From assembly GCA_037179385.1 (NCBI GenBank), contig CM074200.1, positions 36,645,884 through 36,709,883 on the forward strand: a DNA stretch of 64,000 nucleotides, given 5' to 3'. This DNA comes from Holothuria scabra. Its lineage: Eukaryota; Echinodermata; Holothuroidea; Aspidochirotida; Holothuriidae. How positions within the stretch are numbered: the stretch's first letter is position 1; every line of letters starts with the position of its first letter. Positions 39,301-46,110 of the stretch are shown piece by piece. A program made the translations under genes and the position numbers. Under the pieces are notes generated by a model. That model was not told the origin of the DNA and searched no databases. It was given only the letters and a program-made list of their open reading frames with translations.

Positions 39301-42300
39301 TCAGGGAACAGTGCCTGAATCTTTTATATGGGATAATATCTCTGAATACTTTTTTCTTATCTTCTGCATTTTTTACAAGTTGAACTCACTAAAATAATTA
39401 TTCAAACTTTTGATACTATACTGTCTTTAAAAAATGATCATATCTTAAAAAATTTGACAGGTGCTTTAATTTTCTTCAGAATGTCAAAACACAGGGATAA
39501 ATGAGTAAACTGTTTGATTTTGTTTGAAGAGTATTTAACTCACTCAGGCATCAGGACAGCATTAATTATGATGTTGATTTTATGTTGTGCAGGGTTCACT
39601 TGCATTAGTCATTTGTCAGCCATAACTGCAAAAAAAGGCCATGGCCTTTCTGAATAAAACCATTCGGTTAGAAACTGGGCAATAAAACCACATCTAAGTG
39701 ACACATTATGTAAAAAGAGGAAAGTCTGGAAGAAGTGTGAAACATATGATAGACTTAAATTCCTTGCATTGCTTGTGTTTGGTCTGAAAAAATTGCCATA
39801 TGGTCTGAAATTTGAAACCTTCCTGCAGTTGGGATCAGATTTGTTTTCCATGCTGGCTAAAGGTGTAAAAATAAATGCTGTTTTGTACAAAATTCCTTAT
39901 TTTTCTGTGACAAATTTCCCCATTTTAGTCTTCAAAAACTGGAAAACGTCTTGTATTTTAAAAGTGTGGGAACCCTGGTCATGTCCTTTCTAATACTCAC
40001 ACCTATTTCAATAATTCAGATTAGTGGTGGACTTTCCACGCTTCAACAGACCACAGGGCAAGATAAGACTTGATCACTCCTTTCTTTGCACATACTGTAA
40101 TGTGTAACATAAACATTCAAGCATGAACAGACTTCTCTTTAAAGATACAATAGCTAGCAAGTATCTGTTTTATTAAAGGCCCTGTATGGTTAAGTGATCA
40201 GATTGCTGACCAGGCATGACTATCTAACAGTTAGTTTATACTTGATTTAGCAGAGGTAGGTATGTAGACAGCAAAAGGGGCAAAACCCTTAGAAACACCT
40301 CATGATCTAACACCAGTATTGCTACAGTTTATTTAAAGTCAGTTTACTTTGGCATGAAGTTCAAAGCAAATGGGGGTGGGTGGGCCGGTGGGTGGGCCGG
40401 TGGGTGGGTATTAAGCAGTGCACAAAATATTGCCCATCATATGAAAACCTGTGAGGCAATTTTGGCAGGAAATTGCAGAAATATGGAAAATGGTTTGCAT
40501 TTCTTTCCTCCAATATTTAAATTGTCATTATAGTCTGTCACCTTATTTTCATTTCTTTTTTCAGCTCTTAAGGGATACATTTGTCTTTAAAATTGTGCCA
40601 ATGTTGAACCCAGATGGAGTCATTGTAGGCAACTACAGGTGCTCTTTAGCAGGCAGAGATTTAAACAGAAATTATCGGTCTGTCCTGAGAGATTCCTTCC
40701 CATCTGTGTCAAACACAAAGACTATGATCAAAAAGTAAGTTTGAGCAAGCTTTGTGAGTAGGCCTTTGCCCAGACCATTTACCAAATAGCAATAATGAAG
40801 AATTAAGAGGTAGATTTTGGTCTGCACCACTGTTGTCAATCTCAGTTTGCCTGGCCAAAATGGAGGCTTATGAAAACTCTCTCCCACAGGTCGTTGTTAT
40901 TGCAATTTGGAAAATGGTCTATTCAGCAGCAAAGATTAGGAAACAGTAGACCCATTTTTATCTCCTAGTCCCAGAGATTTTGGTGCCACCAGGAGCTATT
41001 TTCGAGGACCAGGAGCCATTTTCTAAATTGGAGAAAATTTGGAAGTTTGAATTAACTGGATAAGGTTGGGTTATAATCCAATTTCAAGATACAGTGATGA
41101 GTCGATGCATTTTAAACATGTAAAAGTAGTAGCCTTGATTCTCTAGGCTACAGCAACAGGTGTTTTGGTTGCACCATTTGATTTCAACAGTTGGACAGGT
41201 GCTATAACCAAAATTTAGGTGTCTCCTGGCAGTGCAACATGGAGGGATACCAAGGGTGTATTGAGAATATCATGGGGTAAAAAATAACTAGTGCTTGAAT
41301 CCAGTATAGCAGTAACTCATCCTGAAGCAATAAACTGAGATTGAGTCTAGATGAGGATGAATTTTAAACAGTTGTGGGAGGGGCTTGAAGTAAGTAAGTT
41401 TGCAGAATTGGGTGAGAAGATTTGACTGTTTAAAGTCTCTGCTGCTTTAGGAGTTATTCTCCAGACAGATAAAGGATTTTGCCCTTGTGTTCTTCTGGAC
41501 CTTAGAATATTAATCCTGTATTAATATTGTCAAATGAAGGCTGTAGTTGTAGTAACCAGATGCCATTGAAAACTAAAAGGTTAAAAACTTCACATAGTCA
41601 AAGATCTTCTGATGATCTAGTCCCTTCTGACACAGGATTGTGCATGACTGTAATATACCAGTAGTACCTTAAAATGGGCTTCATGTCCTGTGTAATGTCT
41701 TTTTCCTTTAGGTTGCTGGATGAAAGAGAAGTTGTTGTTTACTGTGACCTGCATGGACACAGTCGTAAACAGAATGTCTTCATCTATGGCTGTGAGAACA
41801 AGAAAGACAAGAAAAACAGACTCAGGGAAAAGATATTTCCGATTATTTTAGGAAAAAATGCCAATGGAAAGGTAGGATATAAGATATGTGTATTGATCTT
41901 GTTACATGCATTGCACAGTCAAGTTTTGGAAGTTGTTTATGTTGAGCATAGGTTACTAATGGCTAAGGCGTCATACTGACCAGTGCAGGGTTGCTGATTC
42001 AAATCCTACCAGCTTTTTTCATAATTCTGTATCCTTGTGCAAGATGCTTTATGTCAATGGCCCACTTAACCCAAGGGTTAAGTGGGTATTTGTGAGGTAA
42101 CTTGTCATGAAGAGAGGCATATACTGTGGCAAGCTATTTCAACATGTACCTCACAATTCTGCTGAAGTGAAATGCGATTGGCTTCCACTTCAGTGAACTT
42201 GAAAGGTTAGTGTAAGAATGCCTTGCCATCACAAACTAGAGGCATTGTCTGTGAAACAGGCTGTCATTGAGCCAGAATAATATTTCTAAAGCTCTTTGAG

Positions 42301-44866
42301 AGGTATTCTTTGTACAAGTGCTATGTAAAAGCAAATTATGATTGCCAAGTTTGTGGGTGACCAAAATATATTTAGTTTGAATCTTAACTAATGGTATTCA
42401 GTTTTAAGCATATCAGTTCTGTAAGCTTATTTTCTAGCTCCTTTATAAGCTACTTAATCACACAAAAGACTATACTCTTGGCCAGAGGTTCTCATGTGGC
42501 ACCATGGAGATCATTTGCAACCCACAAAATTTGTATCAATGGTATGAGAAATACTCACAGGCTAGAAATTCAAATGAAAAATCAAGCTAATATCCAGTTC
42601 TTCTTCCAATGTTTTTTAGATAAAAAAGCAAGTAAAAGTGACTTTTTTGAACAGAACACTTGATGGTGATTCCCTGGACTCAATGGACTACCCCAAACAT
42701 TGTATTGTAGGGGATTGAAGATATTACTGACTCAATAATTAAATCTATGGTGACATCTATTGTTAGTTTTGGGGGGTTTTGCTTTGTCTTTGCTGTTAAG
42801 AATATTTGATGCAATCAAGCCTTTTGTCAGGATTTAATTTTGTGCACCTCACTTTCAAGTGATGACAAACATACCATCTAGTAAATCACAGCAAGAATGC
42901 AGTGCTTAAAGGTATGTTGTTTAGGGACTTGTCTTTGGACCCCTGATGGGTCCATGGGGACATGGAAGGCCATCCCTATGCAGCATGCAAATGTAAAAGA
43001 TATGTCTTAACTCAAGTTCAAGTTTTTCTCCCTTTTTAGCTTACAATAGTAAGCTTTTGCAGCAGTAACCCCCTTTTGGGAACTTGTGTCATCATAAAAC
43101 AATAAAATACATTTAGAAAATGCAGATTTTCTCCTTATACCCCAAGATTATATTATTACAGCAGTATGTATAGTTGTGCATATTTGCAATAATTTGCTCA
43201 TACAATGCTATCCCAGAAATGGCTTTTTACAATAAATAAAAAGTGGACCAGTTCAACATGTGACAAAAAGGAAAAACACTAGCCGACAGAGCTACCAAAA
43301 ATAACATAAAATGCACTCACCATGGCCTGGTCACAATCCGGACTATTTTTGATATAACCAGAACTAGTTTCAACTGTGTTTTAGTGCTTCTACTTCAGTG
43401 ACTCGAATTTTGTAAAGTGTGGAGTTTAAAAAAGAAAAAAATCAACAGTTTCAAGAAACATTTTGGAAATTTTAGGTAAAATAAAGGAACAGGTTTTTAT
43501 ATATAAGGTACAGTTGATAGTTCTTACCATAGAATACTGTACTGGTATCACTTTGAAGTCGCATAAAACATTCGTTCAGTGCAGTTCACCCATTAATTTT
43601 GAAAGCAAGATTCAGAAAAGTGGTAGGGGGTAAATTAGAACAGTCTTGCAATCTAGGCTATGTATTTGACTGCAAGACTGTTGTAAGCCTAGAAGCCTTT
43701 GGCTTTTGATTTTCTTTTTTATTCTCCTTTTCCAAAGCAACTTAAAAGATGTATCCCTAGCCAAATGCAGGTTATGGAGAAAGTTACATGACTTCATTTA
43801 AATTTTCAGAGTTGTTCTTTTTACCAAGAAAAGTCTTCTTTTATGATAGAGATATCTTACCAAACATGCATTTGGTCTTTCTGGATATACCAGCTAACTT
43901 CTGTGTACATTGAACATGGATTATTTTCACAAATATTTACTCGGTTTTTCCTTTTATAGTTCAGTTCATCTTCTTGCAAGTATAAAGTCCAGAAGAGCAA
44001 GGAGGGAACTGGTAGAGTTGTGATGTGGCAGATGGGAATAATGAACAGCTACACTATGGAGGTGAGAGGGTGGCAGGGGGCATGGTAGCGTGAATGCTGT
44101 AGACGAATCCGATCGGCACTTGTGTTTAGTGGCTGTAGGCAGCCATTAGTGGGGGCCATCAGCCTTAAATTGTCTTCATTTATTGTCTACATGAATTTCA
44201 AACCCTCATATTCAGTGAAGTTGAAGGAATTAAGATACAATTTAGAATACAATCATCCATGATACAGAAAGGAAATTGAAATATTAAGAGATGATAGACC
44301 CCAGATATGGCCAACTGAAATCAGACCATCACTTGCTGTTTGGATTTGTCTATAAGAAAAAGAGTATATGTAGAGAGTGATACTGCTAAAATTGTGTGTT
44401 CAGTGGAGTGTAAAGGTTAGAGGAAGAAATTGCTCTGTGGTGGAGAAAATGGGATGAGGAACACAAAATGTGGTGTGTTGAGATGATTCCAGTACAATGA
44501 TAGCATTGATGTACTGATAGGTATGTTTAAGAAGCATGACTGGCAGTGATGAGGAGATCCGATCCGTGCAACGTGCCTGGTAAACAATAAAGCATATTAT
44601 AATAATTTAATGTAATTGTTCATTCTGCTAATAAAACTAGAATCTATCAGAATGTTCCATTTTTAAAATAAGTGGCAGATCTCAACAGCGATTTTTCTTT
44701 TTTTATTCGTTTTTCTTTTTTTTTCGACTGCCAACGTCAGGCTACATTTTGTGGATCTACACTAGGAGACAGCAAGTTTTACCATTTTCGAACTGTGGAC
44801 TATGAGGCCATGGGGTACCATTTTTGTGATTCTCTCCTTGACTACTGTGATCCTGATCAAAACAAG
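12247..44866 (+). CDS. AGBL2: Cytosolic carboxypeptidase 2/3-type gene (16 joined exons; ends not found)
   Basis: M14 metallocarboxypeptidase of the CCP2/CCP3 group, which removes glutamates from tubulin side chains and tails at cilia and centrioles. Exons: 12247-12301, 16971-17108, 21094-21161, 22643-22716, 23806-23888, 25106-25188, 25637-25770, 27195-27327, 31254-31375, 34924-35038, 36657-36794, 37818-37928, 40565-40734, 41712-41871, 43960-44061, 44741-44866. All have AG/GT borders and agree in phase, giving 1812 nt (604 codons) with no stop. Motifs in order: N-terminal [29 protein letters not shown]; the N-domain [23 protein letters not shown]; zinc ligands in RVHPGET; substrate-binding [20 protein letters not shown]; third zinc ligand in [10 protein letters not shown]; catalytic glutamate in SYTMEATFCGST. 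All catalytic residues are kept. The start codon and the tail after DYCDPDQNK are missing. AGBL2 and AGBL3 are paralogues; this may be their unduplicated invertebrate relative. Confidence 0.95.
13440..13522 (+). mobile_element. SINE family 1, 3' fragment
   Basis: Matches the 3' part of the tRNA-derived SINE seen complete at 33574-33810: a cgatttgaaccaa segment, GGTTGGAAA-TG, AAAACTCTAT and a terminal ctaac repeat. Confidence 0.65.
13622..13788. mobile_element. Small MITE bounded by TTAA
   Basis: Inverted ends of the form GGGG(T/C)(T/G)GATGC(A/G)CACTG followed by TTTAACAA: left 13629-13653, right 13760-13784. TTAA lies at both borders (13622-13625 and 13785-13788), the target duplication used by piggyBac- and Kolobok-type elements. 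The left end has three extra bases between TTAA and GGGG. Confidence 0.65.
16971..17108 (+). CDS. AGBL2: Carboxypeptidase exon b
   Basis: Acceptor ctaatctgcag, donor GATG|GTAAGA. 138 nt; the two leading bases complete the split codon of exon a, then 45 codons ([15 protein letters not shown]...) plus one base. Acidic, serine-rich, poorly conserved linker. Assigned by splice sites, phase fit on both sides and an open frame. Confidence 0.75.
20221..20435 (+). mobile_element. SINE family 1, lacking the A-box end
   Basis: Begins with a good pol III B box GGTTCGATTCCCAGG at 20224-20238. The family body follows (ATGGAACCTACTGCC, GGAGTAGGGA, ACAAGCCAGTGAGCC) and it ends near ctaactag...taactaacc. 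Lies in the intron between carboxypeptidase exons b and c. Confidence 0.85.
21094..21161 (+). CDS. AGBL2: Carboxypeptidase exon c
   Basis: Acceptor ttgttccattcag, donor AAAGTG|GTAAGA. Encodes [20 protein letters not shown] then GKV and ends in phase 0. The RTTQ-(L/I) block precedes the VPRLREP-type block in the family, which is exactly what exon d supplies. Confidence 0.85.
21228..21378 (+). mobile_element. SINE family 1, partial
   Basis: Starts in the body (TTACTGCCTTTGTGC), keeps gagtagggaaaacaagccag and GAAACTG-GTGGTAAAACCAC, and ends in caactctaactc. The tRNA-like head is missing. It begins about 70 bp after carboxypeptidase exon c. Confidence 0.8.
22402..22569 (+). CDS. Candidate in-phase cassette exon (56 codons), not part of the family consensus
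   Basis: Acceptor tgttttcag at 22393-22401 and strong donor ATA|GTAAGT at 22569/22570 bound 168 nt (exactly 56 codons), phase 0 at both ends and free of stops. The preceding exon ends, and the following exon begins, in phase 0, so inclusion or skipping keeps the frame. In the family as I recall it, the flanking residues (GK-V and VPKLKEP) are contiguous, so this block is extra. It begins [15 protein letters not shown] and ends [10 protein letters not shown] recognise no domain. It may be an alternative or lineage-specific exon. Confidence 0.5.
22643..22716 (+). CDS. AGBL2: Carboxypeptidase exon d
   Basis: Acceptor tcctgtttcag, donor AGATG|GTATGT. Encodes [20 protein letters not shown] and QAPR, ending in a split Trp codon. 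The P-LREP-LY-S..G....RWP pattern is typical of CCP2/CCP3 upstream of the N-domain. Confidence 0.9.
23806..23888 (+). CDS. AGBL2: Carboxypeptidase exon e
   Basis: Acceptor cattttcttcag, donor CCTA|GTGAGT. Completes the Trp codon and encodes [20 protein letters not shown] then REPFYQP. The WP.E.....HI..VP..PE..Y.P pattern fits the family. One base is left over for exon f. Confidence 0.88.
24166..24325 (+). mobile_element. SINE family 1, diverged, 3' truncated
   Basis: A tRNA-like head (TGCATGGACAAGTGAGTCAGAG, then TTGCAG, GAGGTCTGGAGTTGGAATGC) is followed by the family body (CATACCAAAGACTTT, AAACTTACAGCCATTGTG, GGGAAAACAAGC). The last third is absent. Confidence 0.75.
25106..25188 (+). CDS. 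AGBL2: Carboxypeptidase exon f
   Basis: Acceptor tataaaacag, donor CTTAT|GTGAGT. Encodes [20 protein letters not shown] then NATSKDAY, ending in phase 0. The G.E..P....G..TVVY block of the family is recognisable. Confidence 0.88.
25637..25770 (+). CDS. AGBL2: Carboxypeptidase exon g: RVGG and [10 protein letters not shown]
   Basis: Acceptor cattctcttccag, donor CAGAG|GTAGGT. Encodes [12 protein letters not shown], a short linker, then [18 protein letters not shown] and a split Arg codon. [10 protein letters not shown] is the start of the conserved CCP N-domain. Confidence 0.95.
27195..27327 (+). CDS. AGBL2: Carboxypeptidase exon h: N-domain
   Basis: Acceptor caatgttgtacag, donor ATGAAG|GTTTGT. 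133 nt encoding [32 protein letters not shown] and [12 protein letters not shown]. The HTQW(Y/F)YF signature of all cytosolic carboxypeptidases is intact. Confidence 0.97.
27366..27640 (-). mobile_element. SINE family 1, near full length, 38 bp after exon h
   Basis: Minus-strand copy. Its 3' tail appears here as (TTAG)n at 27368-27391. The body has GGTTCCATTTTTAGAGTC and the head contains the B box, seen as GGGGAATTGAACCTGGGCC (27560s), and an A box near 27620. It lies immediately downstream of the exon h donor. Confidence 0.9.
28338..28432 (+). mobile_element. SINE family 1, truncated
   Basis: Contains a decayed B box CTGGTTCCAATTCTCG, CGTGTCACACCAAAGAC and ATGGAACCTACTGTGCATGA, then loses similarity. 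A MITE starts about 90 bp further on. Confidence 0.7.
28523..28718. mobile_element. MITE copy 1, 196 bp, terminal inverted repeats
   Basis: Ends CAATCTTGGACAAAACT and AGTTTTGTCCAAGATTG are perfect inverted repeats, extended inward by CCTTGGGACAC / GTGTCCCAA. It matches the copy at 29865-30060 with about 8 differences in 196 bp (my count). No clear target duplication is visible. Confidence 0.85.
29410..29431. repeat. (TA)n microsatellite
   Basis: Alternating TA run within gtgtatatatatatatatag, 16-18 bp. Confidence 0.8.
29865..30060. mobile_element. MITE copy 2, 196 bp, same family and orientation as 28523-28718
   Basis: Same inverted ends as copy 1 and about 96% identity to it. The 1.15 kb between the two copies is open to the idea of a composite unit, but the outer flanks do not form a matching duplication. 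Confidence 0.85.
31254..31375 (+). CDS. AGBL2: Carboxypeptidase exon i
   Basis: Acceptor catctcttgcag, donor GTAAG|GTAAGA. Encodes [29 protein letters not shown] and [10 protein letters not shown]. The SLY..GM.PL.YS and I.W.R.G..IKYY.N patterns are diagnostic of CCP2/CCP3. It follows a 3.9-kb intron full of MITEs. Confidence 0.97.
31495..31770. mobile_element. Small inverted-repeat element made of CCCTTTGG words
   Basis: Ends CCCAG..GAAATTCCCTTTGG (left) and its complement, seen as CCAAAGGGAATTTTCTGCTGGG (right). The interior is almost entirely CCCTTTG/CAAAGGG words in both orientations, so it can fold extensively. It lies about 120 bp after carboxypeptidase exon i. The superfamily is not assigned. 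Confidence 0.7.
32693..32932 (+). mobile_element. SINE family 1, near full length
   Basis: A tRNA-like head (TTTGGTCTGAAGGTAAGAGC, GGCCTGGTCGAGTCATACC) is followed by the full body (AAGGAACCTACTGCCATTGTG, GGAGTAGGGAAAACAAGCC, ATAGGTTGGAAAATGGGCC) and ends in atctaactctatctgacta. Confidence 0.88.
33136..33332. mobile_element. Small element rich in GACTCGAGTC palindromes
   Basis: GACTCGAGTC or near-copies occur at about 33151, 33220 and, as GACTTGAGTCA or ACTTGACT, several more times in both orientations. The ends look like degenerate inverted repeats (aatgactcgagtc... and ...gacttgagtcac). This is typical of a degraded MITE; no target duplication could be fixed. Confidence 0.5.
33574..33810 (+). 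mobile_element. SINE family 1, best full-length copy
   Basis: The tRNA-derived head GGCTGCATGGTCAAGTGG, TTAGAGCATCTGACTTGCAG (A-box and anticodon-like arm) is followed by GAGTCCCAGCTGGGTC (decayed B box). The family body ends in ctagctaactaac. The flanks share GTACAT (33566-33571 and 33812-33817), a probable target duplication. This copy defines the family used to recognise the others. Confidence 0.9.
33924..34262 (-). mobile_element. SINE-like copy with a four-fold tandem tRNA-like head
   Basis: Minus-strand relative of SINE family 1 (TCTCCCAGTTGTGGGTTTACTC, TTTCAAGTCTTTGGCATGAC). Its tRNA-like head is repeated four times with a ~50-bp period at about 34056-34102, 34103-34152, 34153-34200 and 34201-34254. 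Each unit carries a B-box-like segment (seen here as GATCAAACCTGAACC, GAATCAAACCTGGACC and decayed forms) and a CCTGGTTGAAGGATGAT-like arm. Confidence 0.75.
34924..35038 (+). CDS. AGBL2: Carboxypeptidase exon j
   Basis: Acceptor gatgtttctttcag, donor CTTCAG|GTAATT. Encodes [38 protein letters not shown], ending in phase 0. The TW..QFP.D.DTCFFAH.YPYTYTDLQ block leads into the peptidase domain. Confidence 0.97.
36657..36794 (+). CDS. AGBL2: Carboxypeptidase exon k
   Basis: Acceptor ctgttctctttcacag, donor ACAAAA|GTAAGA. 46 codons encoding [40 protein letters not shown] and NPEDTK. The LC.SLAGN..Y.LTIT segment opens the M14 catalytic fold. Confidence 0.97.
37120..37373 (+). repeat. Dispersed repeat, copy 1 of 2
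   Basis: About 250 bp with extensive similarity to 44121-44352: GTGTTTAGAGACTGTGGACA, GCCATTAGTGGGG, CATCAGC-TTAAAT, TGAATTTCAAAC and the shared end ATCAGACCATCACTTGCTGTTTG. Same orientation. No coding capacity or terminal repeats seen. Confidence 0.85.
37818..37928 (+). CDS. AGBL2: Carboxypeptidase exon l: zinc-binding HPGE
   Basis: Acceptor gtttatctcag, donor GCAAAG|GTATGT. 37 codons encoding [37 protein letters not shown]. His and Glu of HPGE are the first two zinc ligands of M14 carboxypeptidases; both are present. Confidence 0.98.
38162..38492. mobile_element. Non-autonomous hAT-like element, ~330 bp
   Basis: The left end CGGGGTTTCAGCCAG is followed by a G-rich run. The right end, in complement, reads CAGGGTTTCCAGCAGAGGGGGC. 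Flanks GTAGTAGA and GTAGAGTA are partly similar (5 of 8), consistent with a decayed 8-bp target duplication. Its right half is related to 51085-51217 (shared AAACCAAGATA, TTATG(T)GGAAATG and GGGACAAATCCnCCTTT). Confidence 0.65.
38700..39290. repeat. Ancient degenerate minisatellite, ~39-bp period
   Basis: At least ten diverged units of the form (a)gaatttgaatg, gtcacattcaag, ccttgaaag-gtt follow one another. Clear examples are near 38880, 38918, 38957, 38995, 39165 and 39218. Three adjacent units (38915-39000) share TCAATG(A/G)GTTAAATTC and CCTTCACA(G/A)TATTA. Confidence 0.7.
39616..39700 (+). mobile_element. SINE family 1, 3' fragment
   Basis: Short relict: GCAAAAAAAGGCCATGGCC, TTCGGTTAGAAACTGGGCAA, TAAAACCACATCTAAG, matching the last third of the family. 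Confidence 0.65.
40371..40410 (+). repeat. G-rich tract, G-quadruplex-capable, upstream of exon m
   Basis: TGGGGGTGGGTGGGCC followed by GGTGGGTGGGCC and GGTGGGTGGG: seven runs of three or more G on the sense strand, ending about 155 bp before the exon m acceptor. Confidence 0.8.
40565..40734 (+). CDS. AGBL2: Carboxypeptidase exon m: substrate-binding NPDG and RDLNRNY
   Basis: Acceptor tcttttttcag, donor AAAAA|GTAAGT. Encodes [37 protein letters not shown] and the stretch to TKTMIK with a split Lys codon. The LNRNY Asn-Arg pair binds the substrate C-terminal carboxylate. A G-rich tract lies about 155-190 bp upstream. Confidence 0.98.
41712..41871 (+). CDS. AGBL2: Carboxypeptidase exon n: third zinc ligand
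   Basis: Acceptor cttttcctttag, donor GGAAAG|GTAGGA. Encodes [35 protein letters not shown] and the rest to NANGK. The first His of DLHGHS is the third zinc ligand. Confidence 0.98.
41948..42345 (+). mobile_element. tRNA-derived SINE (family 3) with LINE-like 3' tail
   Basis: The head carries an A box in GGTTACTAATGGCTAAGGCG and a B box in GGGTTGCTGATTCAAATCC. A ~200-bp body has the inverted pair ACTTAACCC / GGGTTAAGT. The 3' end AAGCTCTTTGAGAGGTATTC, GTACAAGTGCTATGTAAAAGC resembles the AAGCGCTTTGAGA...GCTATATAAATGC tails of CR1/L2-mobilised SINEs. About 80 bp downstream of exon n. Confidence 0.8.
43639..43682. repeat. 12-bp perfect hairpin
   Basis: AACAGTCTTGCA (43639-43650) and TGCAAGACTGTT (43671-43682) with a 20-nt loop. 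In an intron about 280 bp before exon o. No gene assignment. Confidence 0.7.
43960..44061 (+). CDS. AGBL2: Carboxypeptidase exon o
   Basis: Acceptor tttttccttttatag, donor ATGGAG|GTGAGA. 34 codons encoding [34 protein letters not shown]. The catalytic Glu of the TMEAT/TMEST motif is the last codon of this exon. Confidence 0.98.
44121..44352 (+). repeat. Dispersed repeat, copy 2 of 2
   Basis: Same family and orientation as 37120-37373. Begins about 60 bp after exon o and ends with the shared ATCAGACCATCACTTGCTGT block. Confidence 0.85.
44741..44866 (+). CDS. AGBL2: Carboxypeptidase exon p: end of the catalytic domain
   Basis: Acceptor actgccaacgtcag, donor AACAAG|GTAAGG. 42 codons encoding [42 protein letters not shown], ending in phase 0. 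Known family members continue with a charged helical tail. I could not find a convincing next exon; reading through the donor gives a stop after about 26 residues. Confidence 0.97.
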
Positions 44867-44867
44867 G

Positions 44868-45165
44868 TAAGGGTGTTAGACTTTGTGTTCTTTGCTCAGG
44901 GTAGTGTGTTCCAGTTGATGTCATCTAAATGGGGGTTTTGGGGTTAGAGGTGGGGGTAAGTCCCGTAGACATTGCTTTCTTTGTCAAGGGTGGTGTATAA
45001 ATCAGAAGAGGGGGGAATGATGTAAGTCACTTAGAATATGTTGTGTTCATTGCTAAGGGTGATGTTTGCAAGTTGGTGTCATCAGTGGAGCAGGGTGGTG
45101 GACTTCTTAGACCATTCTTTGCTCAAAGTGATGTGTACACATTGGTGTCATTAGGGTGGGTTAGA
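44868..45165. repeat. Four-unit degenerate tandem repeat after exon p
   Basis: Units of roughly 70-85 bp share the pattern T(T/C)TTTG(C/T)TCA(G/A)GG(T)AGTG.GT, CCAGTTG(G/A)TGTCATC and a G-rich stretch. Clear copies start near 44878, 44968, 45035 and 45108. Confidence 0.6.
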
Positions 45166-45395
45166 TAGATGGAGTTTTACAGCCCAGTTTCTAACCTATT
45201 GGTTCAAATAGAGCCGGCCACGGCCTTTTTCCAGTTGTGGCACACTGGCTTGTTTTCCCTACCCTATTGCTTATGGGGAGCATCAGGCACAACGGCAGTA
45301 GGTTCCTTTTTTTGGTATGACTCGACCTGGGAAATCGACCCGGGCCTTCCCTGTGAGAGGCATATGCTCTAACGCTAGACCAGACATGCGGTCAA
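45156..45395 (-). mobile_element. SINE family 1, full length
   Basis: Minus-strand copy: tail side TTAGATAGATGGAGTTTTAC, body GGCACACTGGCTTGTTTTCCC and GGTTCCTTTTTTTGGTATGAC, head with B box seen as GAAATCGACCCGGGCC and A-box side ATGCTCTAACGCTAGACCAG. Confidence 0.9.
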
Positions 45396-45569
45396 TAGGG
45401 TGGGAGAGGGAGATAATGTCATCAGAAGGATCATACCACCATGGATAGATCATTGAATCAGTAGACCAGAAGTTGAAATGAGTGAAAGTTGTGAGAGCTG
45501 AAGCAAAAATGAGTGATCTAATGGAGGCAAAAATTAGAAATTAGTTTATTGATTTAAAACATATTTTTG

Positions 45570-46110
45570 ATTCCTTGCCGAAGGCAGGCAAGGAATCTAT
45601 GCAATGGTGATGTCATGTGTGTGTATGTGTGTGTGTGTGAAGCCTGCTCATAAACACGATATCTCAAGAAGGGTAACTCTGCGAGATCTCAAACTTGGCA
45701 TGTAGATTGCCCACATTGAGTAGAATATCCCTATTGTGGAGGTCAAATGTCATTTGGGGTCACCAGTGGTCAAATGGTAAATGCCTTGGAAATTGCTTGT
45801 AAACACAATATCTTCAGAAGGAAAAATGTGAGTGATCTCTTACTTACCATGCAGATTGCCCATATTGAGTAGATGTTCCCTATTGTTTTTGGTGGAGGTC
45901 TAAGGTCATTTGGGGTCACAAGAGGTAAAAAGGTCAAAACTAAACACTGTATCTCAAGCAGGGTAACTGAGAGCTATCTTATTTATACCATGTGGATGGC
46001 CCATATTGGGTAGATGATCCCTATTGTTTTTACTGGAGGTCAAAGGTCATTTAGGGTCGTCAGAAGTCAAACCTTGCAAATACTACATCTCAAAAAGGGT
46101 AACTGTTAGA
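45570..46110 (+). repeat. Dispersed repeat with palindromic head and ~140-bp internal repeats
   Basis: Starts with the palindrome ATTCCTTGCC-GAAGGCA-GGCAAGGAAT (45570-45596), then a (TG)n run at 45617-45640. Three to four internal units each read AAACACnATATCTCAA, GGGTAACTnnGAG, TGTAGATTGCCCA, ATTGAGTAGA, TCCCTATTGT and GGAGGTCAAAGGTCATTTGG. The 3' side of the family may be 47636-47990. No protein frame. Confidence 0.75.

Noticed and set aside
40176..40222. tRNA-like A-box (CTGTATGGTTAAGTGATCAG)
   Set aside because: No B box or SINE body follows; too short to call an element or a tRNA gene.
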